In this document: in pieces, positions 24,586 through 34,846 of the stretch
Position numbering within the stretch: the first letter of the stretch is position 1
Layout of the letters: each line of letters begins with the position of its first letter
Assembly (NCBI GenBank): GCA_030248225.1
Contig: JASANE010028170.1
Location: forward strand, 38,283 to 102,282
Source of the DNA: Trileptium ribeirensis
Taxonomy: Eukaryota; Nematoda; Enoplea; Enoplida; Thoracostomopsidae
Length of the DNA: 64,000 nt
Direction: 5' to 3'
Position numbers and translations under genes: made by a program
The notes under the pieces: model-generated
Database searches by the model: none
Seen by the model: the letters and a program-made list of their open reading frames with translations, nothing else
What the model was told of the DNA's origin: nothing

Positions 24586-24640
24586 CCAGAAATTGACGAA
24601 CCGTTTCTGACTAATACAATTGTGCAGTCACATCTGCATC

Positions 24641-25980
24641 CGATAACTGTCAGCAAGGTCTGCAAGATCGCTGTACTATCGGAAGTCCTAACAACCCTTG
24701 CCTTTCCACCCGTACCTTTCGTTCAAGGTCGAACATCTGATGGAGTTTATAGTTTCCCCACACAAATCTGCAAATACCTGTTCATTTTGCTTACGTTGTT
24801 CTTCGAGTTTCTTTTGCAGCTATTCCTTCAAAGTTTTGCCAGTGCGCTCGATGGTGTCAAATTTATCCGCTTGGGTTATTTGGTTTCGCTTTGTAGTGCT
24901 CAGCCGCGTAATAACCTGCTCCGTCTGGGTTGACTATCACCACGAATGCCGTCTAGCTGCGTATTTATCCGATCCAACAATAAAACGTCAGTTATCCCAG
25001 TAGTGACGAAGGACCCGTTATTGTTACTTCGTCACTTGCATCAGAGTACCTCGTATCCGAAGTGGCTGAGACTGTTAAGTGCTCAGTGATCAAAGGTGTT
25101 GCGCCTGCACTTTTAGCCGTGCTATTAATTCTGTATGCCCCGAGTTTTTTTACGATTTTATTACAATATACAATTTGTGATATTGACCGAGCGACTCACA
25201 CTCTTTCTCTACGATACCGACATCATTTATAAATATTATTTGTCGCTAACCAGGTTTACACCATTTTTTTCCGTGCTGATACCACGAACTAGTCAATATA
25301 CGATGACATACGAAAAATAAATTGTTAATTAGACACACGGTTACCTAACCATCTCAAGCCTGGTCATGGCCATGGTCATGGCGTGTGGGATGTTGGACTA
25401 GGTTGAGCTTTATGGCTTTTAGCAGCAGTACCGAGTAAGGGTTTCTGTCGGTTATCAACCGTGTATCCCCAGTCGGGTTTATTCGTCGTGAAGCTGAGGC
25501 AAACTACCTTAACCGACGGTAGTTTATGTAACTGTAACTTTACACGGTAATTAATTATCAGAGCCTAGTACCCTGGTTTTTCATAGCAACATTATTGCAC
25601 GTTCTCAACAGTGTCGGCAGGGTTACTAAACGGTACGTCCTTCGCACTCATTCCCGTTAGCGCTAGGCTGTGGCCTGGTCGTTACTACTTTAGCAGCTCG
25701 TGCTTTCAAACGGTTTCACGAGACTATGGTTAATATCGTGCCAACGTAACAAACACACAATTCTTGCACGTGACCTTTTACAAATGCAGAAACTGTTTAC
25801 GACTCTATTACTGCTCTATTGTCGTTATATCACTAGTAACTCTATCGAGATTGCAGAATCTAGTGAAGCATAGGTACACCTACGTCTTTTGTGTACACAG
25901 CCACTCAGCTCTCGATAGCATACGTCGATATGCTATATGTAAATAGTAAATATCACACAATACCGCATAAGTTAGAACAA
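24641..25980. other. Non-coding, nothing firm
   Basis: Probably includes the 5' end of the minus-strand Gypsy relic, but no LTR pair is visible. A 10-bp perfect stem (AGTGACGAAG at 25002-25011 with CTTCGTCACT at 25027-25036) forms a small hairpin. A GGTCATGGCCATGGTCATGG string lies at about 25,363. Confidence 0.4.
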
Positions 25981-25984
25981 AACT

Positions 25985-26960
25985 AACACCGGCAATAAAT
26001 TTCCCATGCCTCAAAACCCCCAAGTGGAAGCTGTCGGCCTCCAGGATGTAACAGTAAAATTAGGCAATTTACGTCGATGAAGCGTTGCGGCGCCATACCC
26101 CCGTACCCATAGAACCATGGATCATAGAGCAAAATCAACACAGCACCAGCAATGAGTTTGCTATGCCCGAAAACCCCCAAGTAAATCTTTTCAGGCACCC
26201 AGTACGCAAATTTTGGAATTTTCGGTCGTGGAACCACGAGGGTGCCATACCTCAAACATCATAACTACCGAACCGGAGCCTTAATCAAAAAATAAGAAAG
26301 AGGCATCGGCATTTATTATTTTCCCATAAAACATGGAATGGAAAAAATTCGAAAGTTAAGATAAACATAACCTTGCTTCCGTGAAGGGTACTAAAATGGT
26401 TTAAAAACCCTCATTTTTACCTCTGACCCCGAACCATGGGGGCCATACCCCGGTACCCATAGAACTGCGGGCCACAACGTAAAACCAACACCAGCATGAG
26501 TTTCCATGCCCAAAAAGCCAAGTGAAACTTTTCAGCCGCCCAGGACCTTCAGAGCAAATTTTAGAATTATGGGTCGAGGAACCACGAGATACCATACCTC
26601 AAACACCATAACTCCAGAACAGGAGCCTTAATCGAAAAACAAAAAAGAGGCATCGCCATTTATCATTTTGCTATGAAATTTAAAATTCGAAAAATCAAGG
26701 GAAAATTCGAAAGTTAAGATAAATATAACTTTGCTTCAGTGAAAGGTACCGAAATGGGGTAAAATGGGGCAAAAACCCGTATTTTGACCCCTAACCCCGG
26801 AACCAGACCCCAAATGGAAAAACGCTCGGGATGTACACTCTAAATCGACTATGCCGGTTCAAATTAATCCAAGGTCATGAAAATCGGTTAAGTTGTTCCC
26901 AAGTTATGGCCGATCACACACACAGAATGAATTTTAAAGATTTCACCCTGCCACACATAG
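25985..26960. repeat. Tandemly duplicated dispersed repeat (~345-360-bp period)
   Basis: The block from TACCC-GTACCCATAGAAC (about 26,095) recurs at about 26,441, including CATACCTCAAACA-CATAACT and GAGGCATCG-CATTTAT. The block starting TTCGAAAGTTAAGATAAA recurs at 26,348 and 26,707. The last part (about 26,705-26,960) matches, inverted, 41,330-41,560 and, direct, 54,230-54,470. It is therefore a dispersed family with a local duplication here. No coding capacity is seen. Confidence 0.7.
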
Positions 26961-27583
26961 TTGCCACTAAGTTCCACTTCGTTCTGACAAATACAGGAGA
27001 GTATTTTACTAAATTAGTTATAACTTCCAAAAACAAAATTATTGCAAATCAAAATTGTTGTATATGTCGGGCTACCTAATTATATTTCAAGAAGTCTGTC
27101 CGTCTAACCAACTTCTTCTGTTATTATGCATCATTTACCTTAAGATGTGTGCAGCAGGGCCGGGTTTTGTCACAGTCTGCCGCAGCTCTAGAGCCATGCT
27201 TGGCTAGCCGCGGTCAGCCAGTGTGACATTTTTTGGGCCGAGCCAGACCCTACAAATACATTTAGCTAATAGTAAATTATAGCTGATAAATTGTCACAAG
27301 GGCCGGAATGGGCTCTAAAAGCCAGAAATATATTGAGGCGAAGTTACTAACACTACTCAAGTATATATAGTATTTTCCTTGGAAGATGCTACTCCAGAGG
27401 ATGCGCGTTACTATTTTTGGTATGCAAATGCGAAGAACCTAAAATCGAAGCACAGAGGTTTGGTAGGTTTATTTTATCTTCACCACATTGTGAACAAAGT
27501 AAGAGGGGCACTAAACATCCCAATTCTGTCGCTGGCGGTGACTCGCTTAAGGGGTGTAGATTGCGAGAAATTTTGACGGAACT
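26961..27583. other. Flank of the LTR element with a GGGCCGG-type repeat
   Basis: CATCATTTACCTTAAGATGTGTGC at 27,129 is found again, inverted, at 35,055-35,082, next to a GGGCCGGAT/ATCCGGCCC inverted repeat. Further GGGCCGG words lie at 27,157 and 27,300. These look like fragments of a small transposon family. The frames at 27379-27576 are unsupported. Confidence 0.45.
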
Positions 27584-28769
27584 GTTAAATAAATATTGAC
27601 AGGTTGGTGCGAGGATTTATATTTTTACGCCGTTGTAGAGTCTCAATAGTCGAAACTAACAAGTTCAAATGCTTGCGGAAAATTGTTAAAAACAAAATTT
27701 AATTCAGTTATTTCGTTGGCATGCATTTTTGTTAAAAATTATGTAGAATATTCTAAAGCTACCGATGTGCGTAGGTTGAGTAATTTATTTTGCAGCGTGT
27801 TTCGTCTTATGGTGCCTAAAAATGATTGCCTGCAGAACCACCGCTTGGTGCCTTATTGTTTTGGCTAGCTAATAATGATCAATAATGATTAAACCTCGAA
27901 TTTTATTTTATAGCATAGAAAAATATAATTTATGAAGTTATTATGAACTATTTGCGTTACAAGTTCGTGCACTACTCATCGAAGTTTTTCTGCAGCATTT
28001 AATGCGGTGTGCTGATTTCATGTGATTATTTCATACAATAAGCTTGCATTACTGGCTGATCACACAGATGCATAACATAATGTCGCTTTTGTTTGAATGT
28101 TGGCGCATCAAATACTCTTTATACAAATGCCGGTGTTGAGTTCACTATTTGTGTTGCTTTGTTGAAGCTAGAATGCTATTTTCGTTATAAAATACAAGGT
28201 GCCCGCATCGGGCTATAAAATTTAGTAGTTACTTCTTTTGAAATGTCAAAAAGTTTTTCGTGACGAGTTATGAGATATTTTATTGTTTATATTAAAGATT
28301 TAAACATAAAATAATTGGTAATATTTTTGAGAAATAAAATTATTGTACTAGAATTTAATAGCAAAGCTTTAAAACTTTTATACATTTGAAATGTCAATTT
28401 AAAATTTCCTGCTGCCTGGTTTGTTTTGAAAATTATTTTACGCACATTTGCAAGAATGCATAAGAGTTCTCGGAATTTGGGCCAACAATCTAGGCCTTGC
28501 TGTCCCAGATATTAAGGCATATAACCTGAGTTTTCTGTTCAATCAGCGAAGCAGTTGCTGCCATCGACTGCAGAGTTAGCTGCAGCAGTTCGTTCGCAGA
28601 GTCAGTCGCGATCGGAGATCTCAGAGTAAGTAGTCTCTTTAATTATATTTTCTTAGCTTAACTGCCAAACGACACCTTGTTATCTAACACTGTTCTAGCT
28701 AGGCAGTAATTACATAAAGCTAAGACTTAGCGCTGATTCCGAGTTTAAGAAAAATTTGGGGTTTATTGA

Positions 28770-28957
28770 GAGCAGACGGCTGCTCCGAAAAATATATTAT
28801 GGAGAGCACAGGGGTGCTCCATTTACTAGTGGGTCTTTGAGAGCACACCGGGTGCTCCGCATTTTCTTGGGTTATCGAGAGCAGACGGGCTGCTCCTGAA
28901 ATTTTCTGTTGAGACCAGAGGGCTGCTCCAATTTTTTTAGAGAGAACAGGGGTGCTC
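28770..28957 (+). repeat. Array of six short hairpins with co-varying stems
   Basis: Six GAGAGCA-type units recur every 30-40 bases. Units 1 and 4 use the stem GAGCAG/CTGCTC (28770-28785, 28879-28895). Units 2 and 3 use GAGCAC/GTGCTC (28804-28819, 28841-28857). The loops are 4-5 bases starting with A. Units 5 and 6 (28913-28928, 28942-28957) keep the right half of the stem but have single changes in the left half. The paired change G/C to C/G between units keeps pairing, which points to RNA structure. The array lies in the downstream part of the 5' LTR, before the primer binding site. Confidence 0.7.
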
Positions 28958-29008
28958 CGATAAATTTTATTGACTAGGTTGAACTAAGGTTAGCTAAAAG
29001 CTTAGGCC

Positions 29009-29097
29009 GGATCGAAGGATCCACCTTGTAGTTCATATAGTTTGCTCGAGCATTAATATTAATTTATTGGTCGGATCCTTAGATCCACCTTGTCAAT
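29009..29097 (+). repeat. Two further hairpins, GGATC/GATCC with ACCTTGT
   Basis: CGGATCGAAGGATCCACCTTGT (near 29,009) and CGGATCCTTAGATCCACCTTGT (near 29,074) each form a 5-bp stem with a 4-base loop. The loops differ (GAAG, CTTA) while stem and tail are kept. They follow the six-hairpin array within the same LTR. Confidence 0.6.
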
Positions 29098-29273
29098 TCA
29101 AACAGTTCATTATTTTATTGCCGTACTATTATTTATCTTAGTAATATTAAGCTAGGTACATATTATATTTGTGTAGTAAGTGAAGTCCTAGGTTCTGAGT
29201 GTTGCCATTACACAAGGTCATTGTTGGAGAGATTGAAAAGTTTTATACCCATTAGGACTCGCTTCGCTACAGT

Positions 29274-29290
29274 TGGAGGTCCCACCGAGA
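29274..29290 (+). promoter_or_regulatory. Primer binding site, tRNA-Gln type
   Basis: TGGAGGTCCCACCGAGA is the complement of the 3' end of animal tRNA-Gln (UCUCGGUGGGACCUCCA), recalled from the well-conserved animal tRNA-Gln sequence. It begins two bases after a CA dinucleotide, the canonical place at the end of a 5' LTR. This fixes the end of the LTR and the direction of the element. Confidence 0.85.
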
Positions 29291-29303
29291 CCCGATTTTC
29301 TTA

Positions 29304-30507
29304 GTGGGGTTAAAAGAACTTGCATTGAAAAAACTAGTACTACTCAAAATTAACAAAAGTACGGCCGTTTACAAGTTACGTAGTGCACACTTGGCTAATT
29401 TAGAGCCGACAGACGACGAAGACGAAAATTCATTTTTGAGACAGAAGCTGAAATTGAGGTTATGGATACTTTGGTTAAAAATATTGGTTACCTTGACCAT
29501 GTTACAAAAGATCTAGCCTCAAGGCTAGATAATGGTTTGAAAGACCTTTCTAACTATTTTTACGAAATTTCACAGCGAGTTCGTTTGGGCAATGAGAATG
29601 AATTCACCATTAAGAGCTTCCGAGGAGATCTTACTGGTCAAGATTTTAACTCGTGGCTTGAAAATTTTAACTCGGTTTGTGATGCGAGAAAAATTGATGA
29701 TAACATGAAATTAAAAGTTCTGCCGGCATATTTAAGGGACAAGACCAAGGACACAAATGACCGCATACCAGATGCGTCTAAGAGAAATTATAATGATCTG
29801 GTGCGGACGTTAAAGAACGCTTTGTTGACACCAGAGTGGTCTTTGTTTCATGAAGCGGCGCTGAAACAGCGCCAGCAATTGAGTGGCGAGTCACTGACTG
29901 CCTATCTCAAGGCAATTAAAAAGGCCTGTGGGAGCATATAACCACATGAGACTGACGAGAATTTGCAACGAAAAATTATCCGTCTATTTTTAGTGGCCTT
30001 CGACCTGAGATAAAATCGCATGTCTTTCGTGATATGCCTAATACACTGCGCCAGGATGAAGATCTGGCGCAGCGCTTAGACATGCAAACGGTCTTGTGCG
30101 GACCTGAGTCTACACCAGTGAGTTTTGCTAGTACAACTAACACACTAGTTCATGATCAAATATTACACAAAGTAGCTCAAAGCATGGAGCTACTGGCTAA
30201 AAATCAAAAGGAAGTAGCAAATACATTACAACGTGTTAGGAATAACGGACCGAGGCCGGATAACCGTTCACGCCCACCTACTTTTAGCACAAAACAAAAT
30301 AGGCGGCCTAATAATAGACCGTTTATTGACAGCAACATATCACAAAAAAATTTTCCTAGGGGTCCACGGTGTAATAACTGTGCAAGAATGGGCCACATGG
30401 CCATGAGCTGCCTGTTAAGAGGTGATCAAAATAATGCCAATCAGCCAAATAACCAACCTTCCAATTATAATATGCAGCCTCGAGGCAATTTTTCACAAAA
30501 TTTCTGA
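29304..30507 (+). pseudogene. gag: Gag of the env-bearing LTR element, broken
   Basis: The frame at 29462-29941 carries a retrotransposon capsid pattern: FRGDLTGQDFNSWLENF, then KLKVLPAYLRDKTKD, then a Y-DLVRTLKNAL block. After a stop and frame change (29,941-30,033) the reading continues at 30034-30507 with MPNTLRQDEDLAQ and a single zinc knuckle, CNNCARMGHMAMSC (30370-30411, CX2CX4HX4C). The N-terminal part (29304-about 29,440) has an acidic EPTDDEDE stretch and is shifted relative to the capsid. The start codon is uncertain. Gag would form the particle core and bind RNA; this copy cannot make an intact protein. Confidence 0.8.
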
Positions 30508-30584
30508 CGACCGTTGCCACCGAACTCTCGTCCAAATATTCCAAACGTAGGCCCTATGGCAAGTCGTCAAAAAATATTAGCGTT

Positions 30585-32640
30585 GTGGCCACCACTACTG
30601 TTGGGCAGGTTCCAACTACGCCGCTACAGGCACCTTGTAATCAAAATAAAGACCGGGATGAGATTAAGAAACTGTGTAGCCAACTTGAGGTTCTTAGTAA
30701 GCAGAACTCATTGCTTGTTGAGAAAGACTATCCCCAGTTAGTAGGCATGATTTCACTAAAGGAGATTACTCCCAAGCGAGAGAGGCAAGGCGAAACTGCT
30801 ACTTATGAATACAGTTCTCCTGTTAAAAAGAATCTTTCTGCAAGGACCAAGCCATATAAATTTTCGTATTTGTTTTCGGGGTTAATGTTGTTGTTCTTAA
30901 TGATATCACTAGCAGAACTAGCATTAAACAAAACGTTGAATAAACTTCATTCCCATCTATTCCCATCGTTTGGGGTTGGGTTTGTCCCGGAAAGCCTGGT
31001 AATGACAGCATCGGATTCAGTGTATGTACCTATACTGATGCATACTAAGCACGAACAACATAAGGCCTGTAAGAATCTAGTGCGATTTTCAGTCAATCCA
31101 AAAGACTGTAATTGCACTGGCCATCAAATATTGCATGAAGAGTCACGAAAAGCTTTGATCAAATTCAGTCAAAATTTTCAGGATTCGATTGACCCTAGCT
31201 TCTATAAAGCTTTACTGCAAAGCATATGCACAGATAAGCCGTTTGCATGTACGTTTGTTCAACCTAGGAGAGAAAAACGTTTTATTGGTGTGGCCCTGGC
31301 TGGTGTCGCATCAGTGGCAGGCATCGGCATGGGAATAGCAAACAGTATACAAATGTCGCACTTAACACCAAAAATTACTGCGTTAAGAAACTCTGTGCGG
31401 GTTTTTGGGGAACAAGTTATTAAAGATTCAGAGCAGATTCAACAGTCAACCGTGAATCAAGAGAGAATTTTTGCAATAACGCATGATATTGTTCGATATA
31501 TAGAACAAACCACAGTATCATTAGAATGCACTGTCATGAAGCGTGTAGCGTGGACGCATTTTATGGCTCAAACAAATTTCTTTTTGAATGAGGTCCGCAA
31601 TATAATTAAAGCCATGGTGCTAGCTAGTAACAGCGGAACGCTTTCTGCTGACATACTGACAGCTACACAAATAACGCTATTAGTACAAAAAGAAATTACA
31701 TTACATGATACAGTTTATGTGCATGATCCCCAGTTTATTTTATCATTTCGTTAAGGCGTACCCAGTCTTAATGGACATTGTAGACACTAGGTTTGGTGTT
31801 ATACTAGAAATACCGCGGATACGGGTGGAGAATATCCTACCTCTTATGCGGGTGGTTAACGTAGGGTTTAATAATAAGAATACAAATGTTACTGCTAGGC
31901 TGTCATTGCCAAAATATATTACATACGATAAGACTCTCAACAGGGGATATTTTCATGAGGTAAAATCTGAAGGGTGCCACAAAACCACTGGATTGTGTTT
32001 TTGTGATCGTGGTGCCCTACCCACAAGTATCAGTGATACTTGTCTTCACGATTTGAAAAATTCAACAGTTGGCGAGGCTTGTACATTTGACATCAAACAA
32101 TACTCCCTAGAAACTGCAATTCAAAGTACACGTGTGGGTATTCTAGTTAGAACATCCGAAGAGTACGTGCACCTTACGCGAATTCAGCCTGGGGGCAAAA
32201 TTACTAAAGCCGATAAATTACAGGTGCCAAAGCATGGTGTAATGTTCTTTGCACACTCAAATTTTTCAATGATAATTGTAGGAGAGCAGATATTAATGTC
32301 TAGTTATATGCCAGGACAAGATTTCGAAGTTTTTATGCAACAATTTTGAAAAATAAATTTTAATTTCTCGGTTATTGCACCACCTACCTGGAGTAAATTG
32401 AAAGATGTTAAGTATCACTCTACTTTAACCGATCAAAGGTTAAAGCGTGAGTTGCAGTACTTGATGTAGGACGACGTGGACGTACCTAGCGAAGTCATGT
32501 ATTTTGTGCCTGCCCTTGCTATCATAATAATTCTTTTGTGTCTTTTGCACGTATGTTGGAAAAAATTTTACAAATGTATTAGTTGTTGCTGCCCTTGTTC
32601 AGGCCTCTACCCGGTCACTGGGAACACAGAGATGTTCGAA
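30585..32640 (+). pseudogene. env: Class-I-fusion-like envelope region, broken
   Basis: The first frame (30585-31754, 389 codons) has a polar N-terminal part, a signal-like hydrophobic run at residues 94-113, a furin-type site RREKR (228-232), then a Gly/Ala-rich hydrophobic segment (233-252) and heptad-like sequence to about 300. This is the layout of a class I fusion protein. A frame change at about 31,740 leads into 31705-32349, which has a Cys cluster (about residues 90-130). Two in-frame stops follow (32347, 32467). Then comes a transmembrane helix (residues 8-28 of the 32476 frame) and a Cys-rich basic tail. I cannot assign the envelope to a viral family; baculovirus-F and paramyxovirus-F types are both possible. 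The copy is non-functional. Confidence 0.65.
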
Positions 32641-33147
32641 AAGCCAGTAAGATATAGAACACATAGTAAATCGGTAGAAGTCCGCCCTATATCACTCCAT
32701 TGTGACAGGATATTTAGGGAGTTTGTCAACGTACGGCCGCAACATTCAACTATTGCTATATGTGAGCTGCCGTTTTGTCGTGGAAAATCACACCAACCTA
32801 ATAATAACCAAAAGACAAGCACAGCCACTGCTGAAACCGTGTTCACGGTTGGAAATGCAGGGTCAGAAATTAAGATAACATTAGATGAAAAACAGTTTAC
32901 CGGTGTTTTGGATACCGGTAGTAACATTACAATAATCTCTTCCGAAACGTTCAATAACCTACGATTTTCAGAAGAGGACTTAGTGCCAGTGCCTTGGACG
33001 TGTGCGGTGGGCATAACCGGCCGCAATCTGCCGCTGAAAGGTGCCATTAAATTTGCCCTGGGAGTCGGTAATCGAATTTTTGATTTTCACGTCTTTGCCT
33101 CGGATGATTACACTCATTCTGTGATCATCGGCGTAGACGTTTTATAA
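32641..33147 (+). CDS. Retropepsin domain, in frame after the envelope tail
   Basis: The frame that starts with the envelope transmembrane segment continues without a stop into an aspartic protease. It has FTGVLDTGSNITIIS (catalytic DTG at 32911-32919), a flexible N/S/T-rich linker before it, and the closing motif SVIIGVDVL at 33,121-33,147. That is a complete retropepsin core of about 100 residues. A TAA follows directly. In a normal Gypsy element PR follows the Gag zinc knuckle; here roughly 2.4 kb of envelope-type sequence lies between. PR would mature the polyprotein. The segment is open, but the element is not autonomous. Confidence 0.7.
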   Translation, partial: KPVRYRTHSKSVEVRPISLHCDRIFREFVNVRPQHSTIAICELPFCRGKSHQPNNNQKTSTATAETVFTVGNAGSEIKITLDEKQFTGVLDTGSNITIISSETFNNLRFSEEDLVPVPWTCAVGITGRNLPLKGAIKFALGVGNRIFDFHVFASDDYTHSVIIGVDVL

Positions 33148-33460
33148 CAACTAGGCACTGTAAGTATTAGTTACCAAAAACATCAGTTGCTCATAGACGA
33201 GATACCACGCCAGATGGGGGATGCGGAGACTAATACAGTCCGTTTAGACTCCGTTGATACGATTCACCCCAGATCGGAAGGTGTCATACCTTCTAGGGTT
33301 GACGGATTCAAGGGAAAAGGAGATGTAATTTTTGAACCGAACGAAAAAAAAATTAAGATAATTTGATTTAAGGGCAGCACATGTATTATCGCCCAGTGAG
33401 ACGGAAAATTGTAGCGCCACCATCACAATTAAATTGATTGTATTGCTAGCATATTATTGA
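33148..33460 (+). pseudogene. Pol linker between PR and RT, truncated
   Basis: After one TAA the same frame continues for about 70 codons with LGTVSISY, HPRSEGVIPSRV and VIFEPNE. These resemble the Gypsy pol segment just before RT (the PPRSE-VIPV and LFEP words). A second frame gives AAHVLSPSETE, also typical of this linker. RT should follow but does not; the sequence goes straight to AT-rich DNA and the 3' LTR. The deletion is also in the right arm (62,380-62,690). Confidence 0.6.
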
Positions 33461-33644
33461 CAAGCCAACTCTCAAATGCCTGTACAGGCACCTTGTTGTC
33501 ATACAACCTTTTTGTTTTTGAATGGACGTTGTTTTATGTAATTTTTGATTTGGCTGTATAACGATTAGTGAAATGAATAAAATTGCAACACTAAATTATT
33601 TACCTACAAGCAGTAATACTTTATCTTTGTCTCATGAAGCCTCA

Positions 33645-34846
33645 TAAATAAATATTGGCCGGTTGGTGCAAGGATTTATATTTTTACGCCGTTGTAGAGT
33701 CTCCATAGTCGAAACTAACAAGTTGTAAGGCTTGCGGAAAATTATTGAAAACAAAATTTAATTCAGTTTTTTTCGTTGATATGCATTTTTGTTGAAAATT
33801 ATGTAGAATATTCTGAAGCGTCCCACGTGCGTAGGCTGAGTAATTTATTTTGCAGCGTGTTTCGTCTTCTGGTGTCTAAAGAATGATTCCCTGCAGAACC
33901 ACCGCTTGGTGCCTTATTGTTTTGCCTAGCTAAAATGATGATCAATAATGCTTAAGCCTCGAATTTTATTTTATTGCATAGAAAAATATGATTTATGAAG
34001 TTATTATGAACCATTTGTGTTACAAGGTCGTGCACTACTCATCGAAGTTTTTCTGCAGCATTTAATGTGGTGTGCTGATTTCATGTGCATATTTCATACA
34101 ATAACCTTGTGTTGGCTGATCACAGAGATACATAACATAATGTCGCTTTTGTTTGAATGTTGGTGCATCAAATACTCTTTATACAGATGTCGGTGTTGAG
34201 TTCACTAATGCGGCGTTCACGTTATAATGTCCCCAACGTTTGGAACCTATGTACCCCACACAGTGTCAGACACACTGTTGACAACAGGGTGTCTTAGACA
34301 CCCCCATGTTTTTAATAAATTTTTTCAACGGTAGCTAGCTACGCGTATTACCACTTGCCGACAGTGTCAGGCACACCGTGTCTTCTGGCAGTTTTATTGA
34401 CACTGTTGGGAATTATTTGAGCAATGTTCATATGGGCTAGATACAAATATCGAGAATTTAGGAAAAACTCCACACGACAGTTAACTAATAAACCGCATTC
34501 GCTACACACGGTGTCCGTTATAGTTAATTCGCGCCAAATTGGTAGCTAAGGGTGTGTACGACACTGTCTAGAAAAAATTTAGTAGCTAAGGGTGTGTCGT
34601 ACACCCTCGGCATTTGATTTACAGTATGGGTGTCACCCTGACTGTCTATACGGTAGGGTCGCGACTACAGGGGGTCAAAAGTTCCAAACAGCGGGGACAT
34701 TATAACGTGAACGCCGCATAATTCTGTTGCTTTGTTGAACATCCAATGTTATTTTCGTTATAAAATACAATGTGCCTGCATCGGGCTATGAAATTTAGTT
34801 GTTACTTCTTTTGAAATGTCAAAAAAGTTTTTCGTGACGAGTTAAG
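33645..34846 (+). repeat. 3' LTR, truncated and interrupted
   Basis: Starts TCATAAATAAATATTG, against TGTTAAATAAATATTG in the 5' LTR. It aligns with the first 680 bp of the 5' LTR, apart from a 510-bp inserted miniature element. Similarity stops abruptly after GACGAGTTA. The rest of the LTR, with the hairpin array, is absent. Confidence 0.8.
34209..34718. mobile_element. 510-bp miniature TIR element in the 3' LTR
   Basis: The ends are TGCGGCGTTCACGTTATAATG and its complement, with about 25-bp TIRs reaching GTCCCC/GGGGAC. TAA lies on both sides (34206-34208, 34719-34721), while the 5' LTR has one uninterrupted copy of this site. A 3-bp TWA duplication is the PIF/Harbinger pattern. The interior is packed with short palindromes such as GGGTGTCTTAGACACCC and GGGTGTGTCGTACACCC. 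No coding capacity. Confidence 0.8.

Larger units (their letters stand above)
21690..24640 (-). mobile_element. Degraded Gypsy-type LTR retroelement, gag-PR-RT part
   Basis: On the minus strand the order is gag-like, protease, reverse transcriptase, as in Ty3/Gypsy elements. The RT is followed by no readable RNase H or integrase, so the 3' half is lost or decayed. I could not find LTRs or a primer binding site. Many frameshifts and stops show that it is an old copy. The parts are annotated separately. Confidence 0.65.
27584..29271 (+). repeat. 5' LTR
   Basis: The left end (TGTTAAATAAATATTG) aligns with the 3' LTR start at about 33,645. The first 680 bp match the 3' LTR with moderate divergence. 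The right end is set by CA at 29,270-29,271, two bases before the primer binding site, giving about 1.69 kb. The 3' LTR lacks the last kilobase, so that part is called LTR from the binding site alone. It contains an AGAGTAAGT splice-donor-like word at about 28,624 and a hairpin array. Confidence 0.7.
27584..34846 (+). mobile_element. Env-bearing LTR retroelement, pol-deleted
   Basis: Two direct repeats (27,588-28,269 and 33,650-34,846, the latter holding an insertion) flank a region with a primer binding site, gag, an envelope-like region and a protease. After the protease the pol linker runs into non-coding sequence and the 3' LTR. No RT, RNase H or integrase is present. The 3' LTR is cut off after about 680 bp of LTR sequence, where unrelated DNA starts (AGAAGCCCTAAGCTTC). 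The order gag-env-PR is unusual. The right arm of the giant inverted repeat carries the 3' half of a second copy with the same deletion and the same 3' LTR truncation. Confidence 0.8.

Noticed and set aside
32607..33047. 146-codon minus-strand frame
   Set aside because: It is the antisense shadow of the envelope-tail/protease frame, which has clear motifs.
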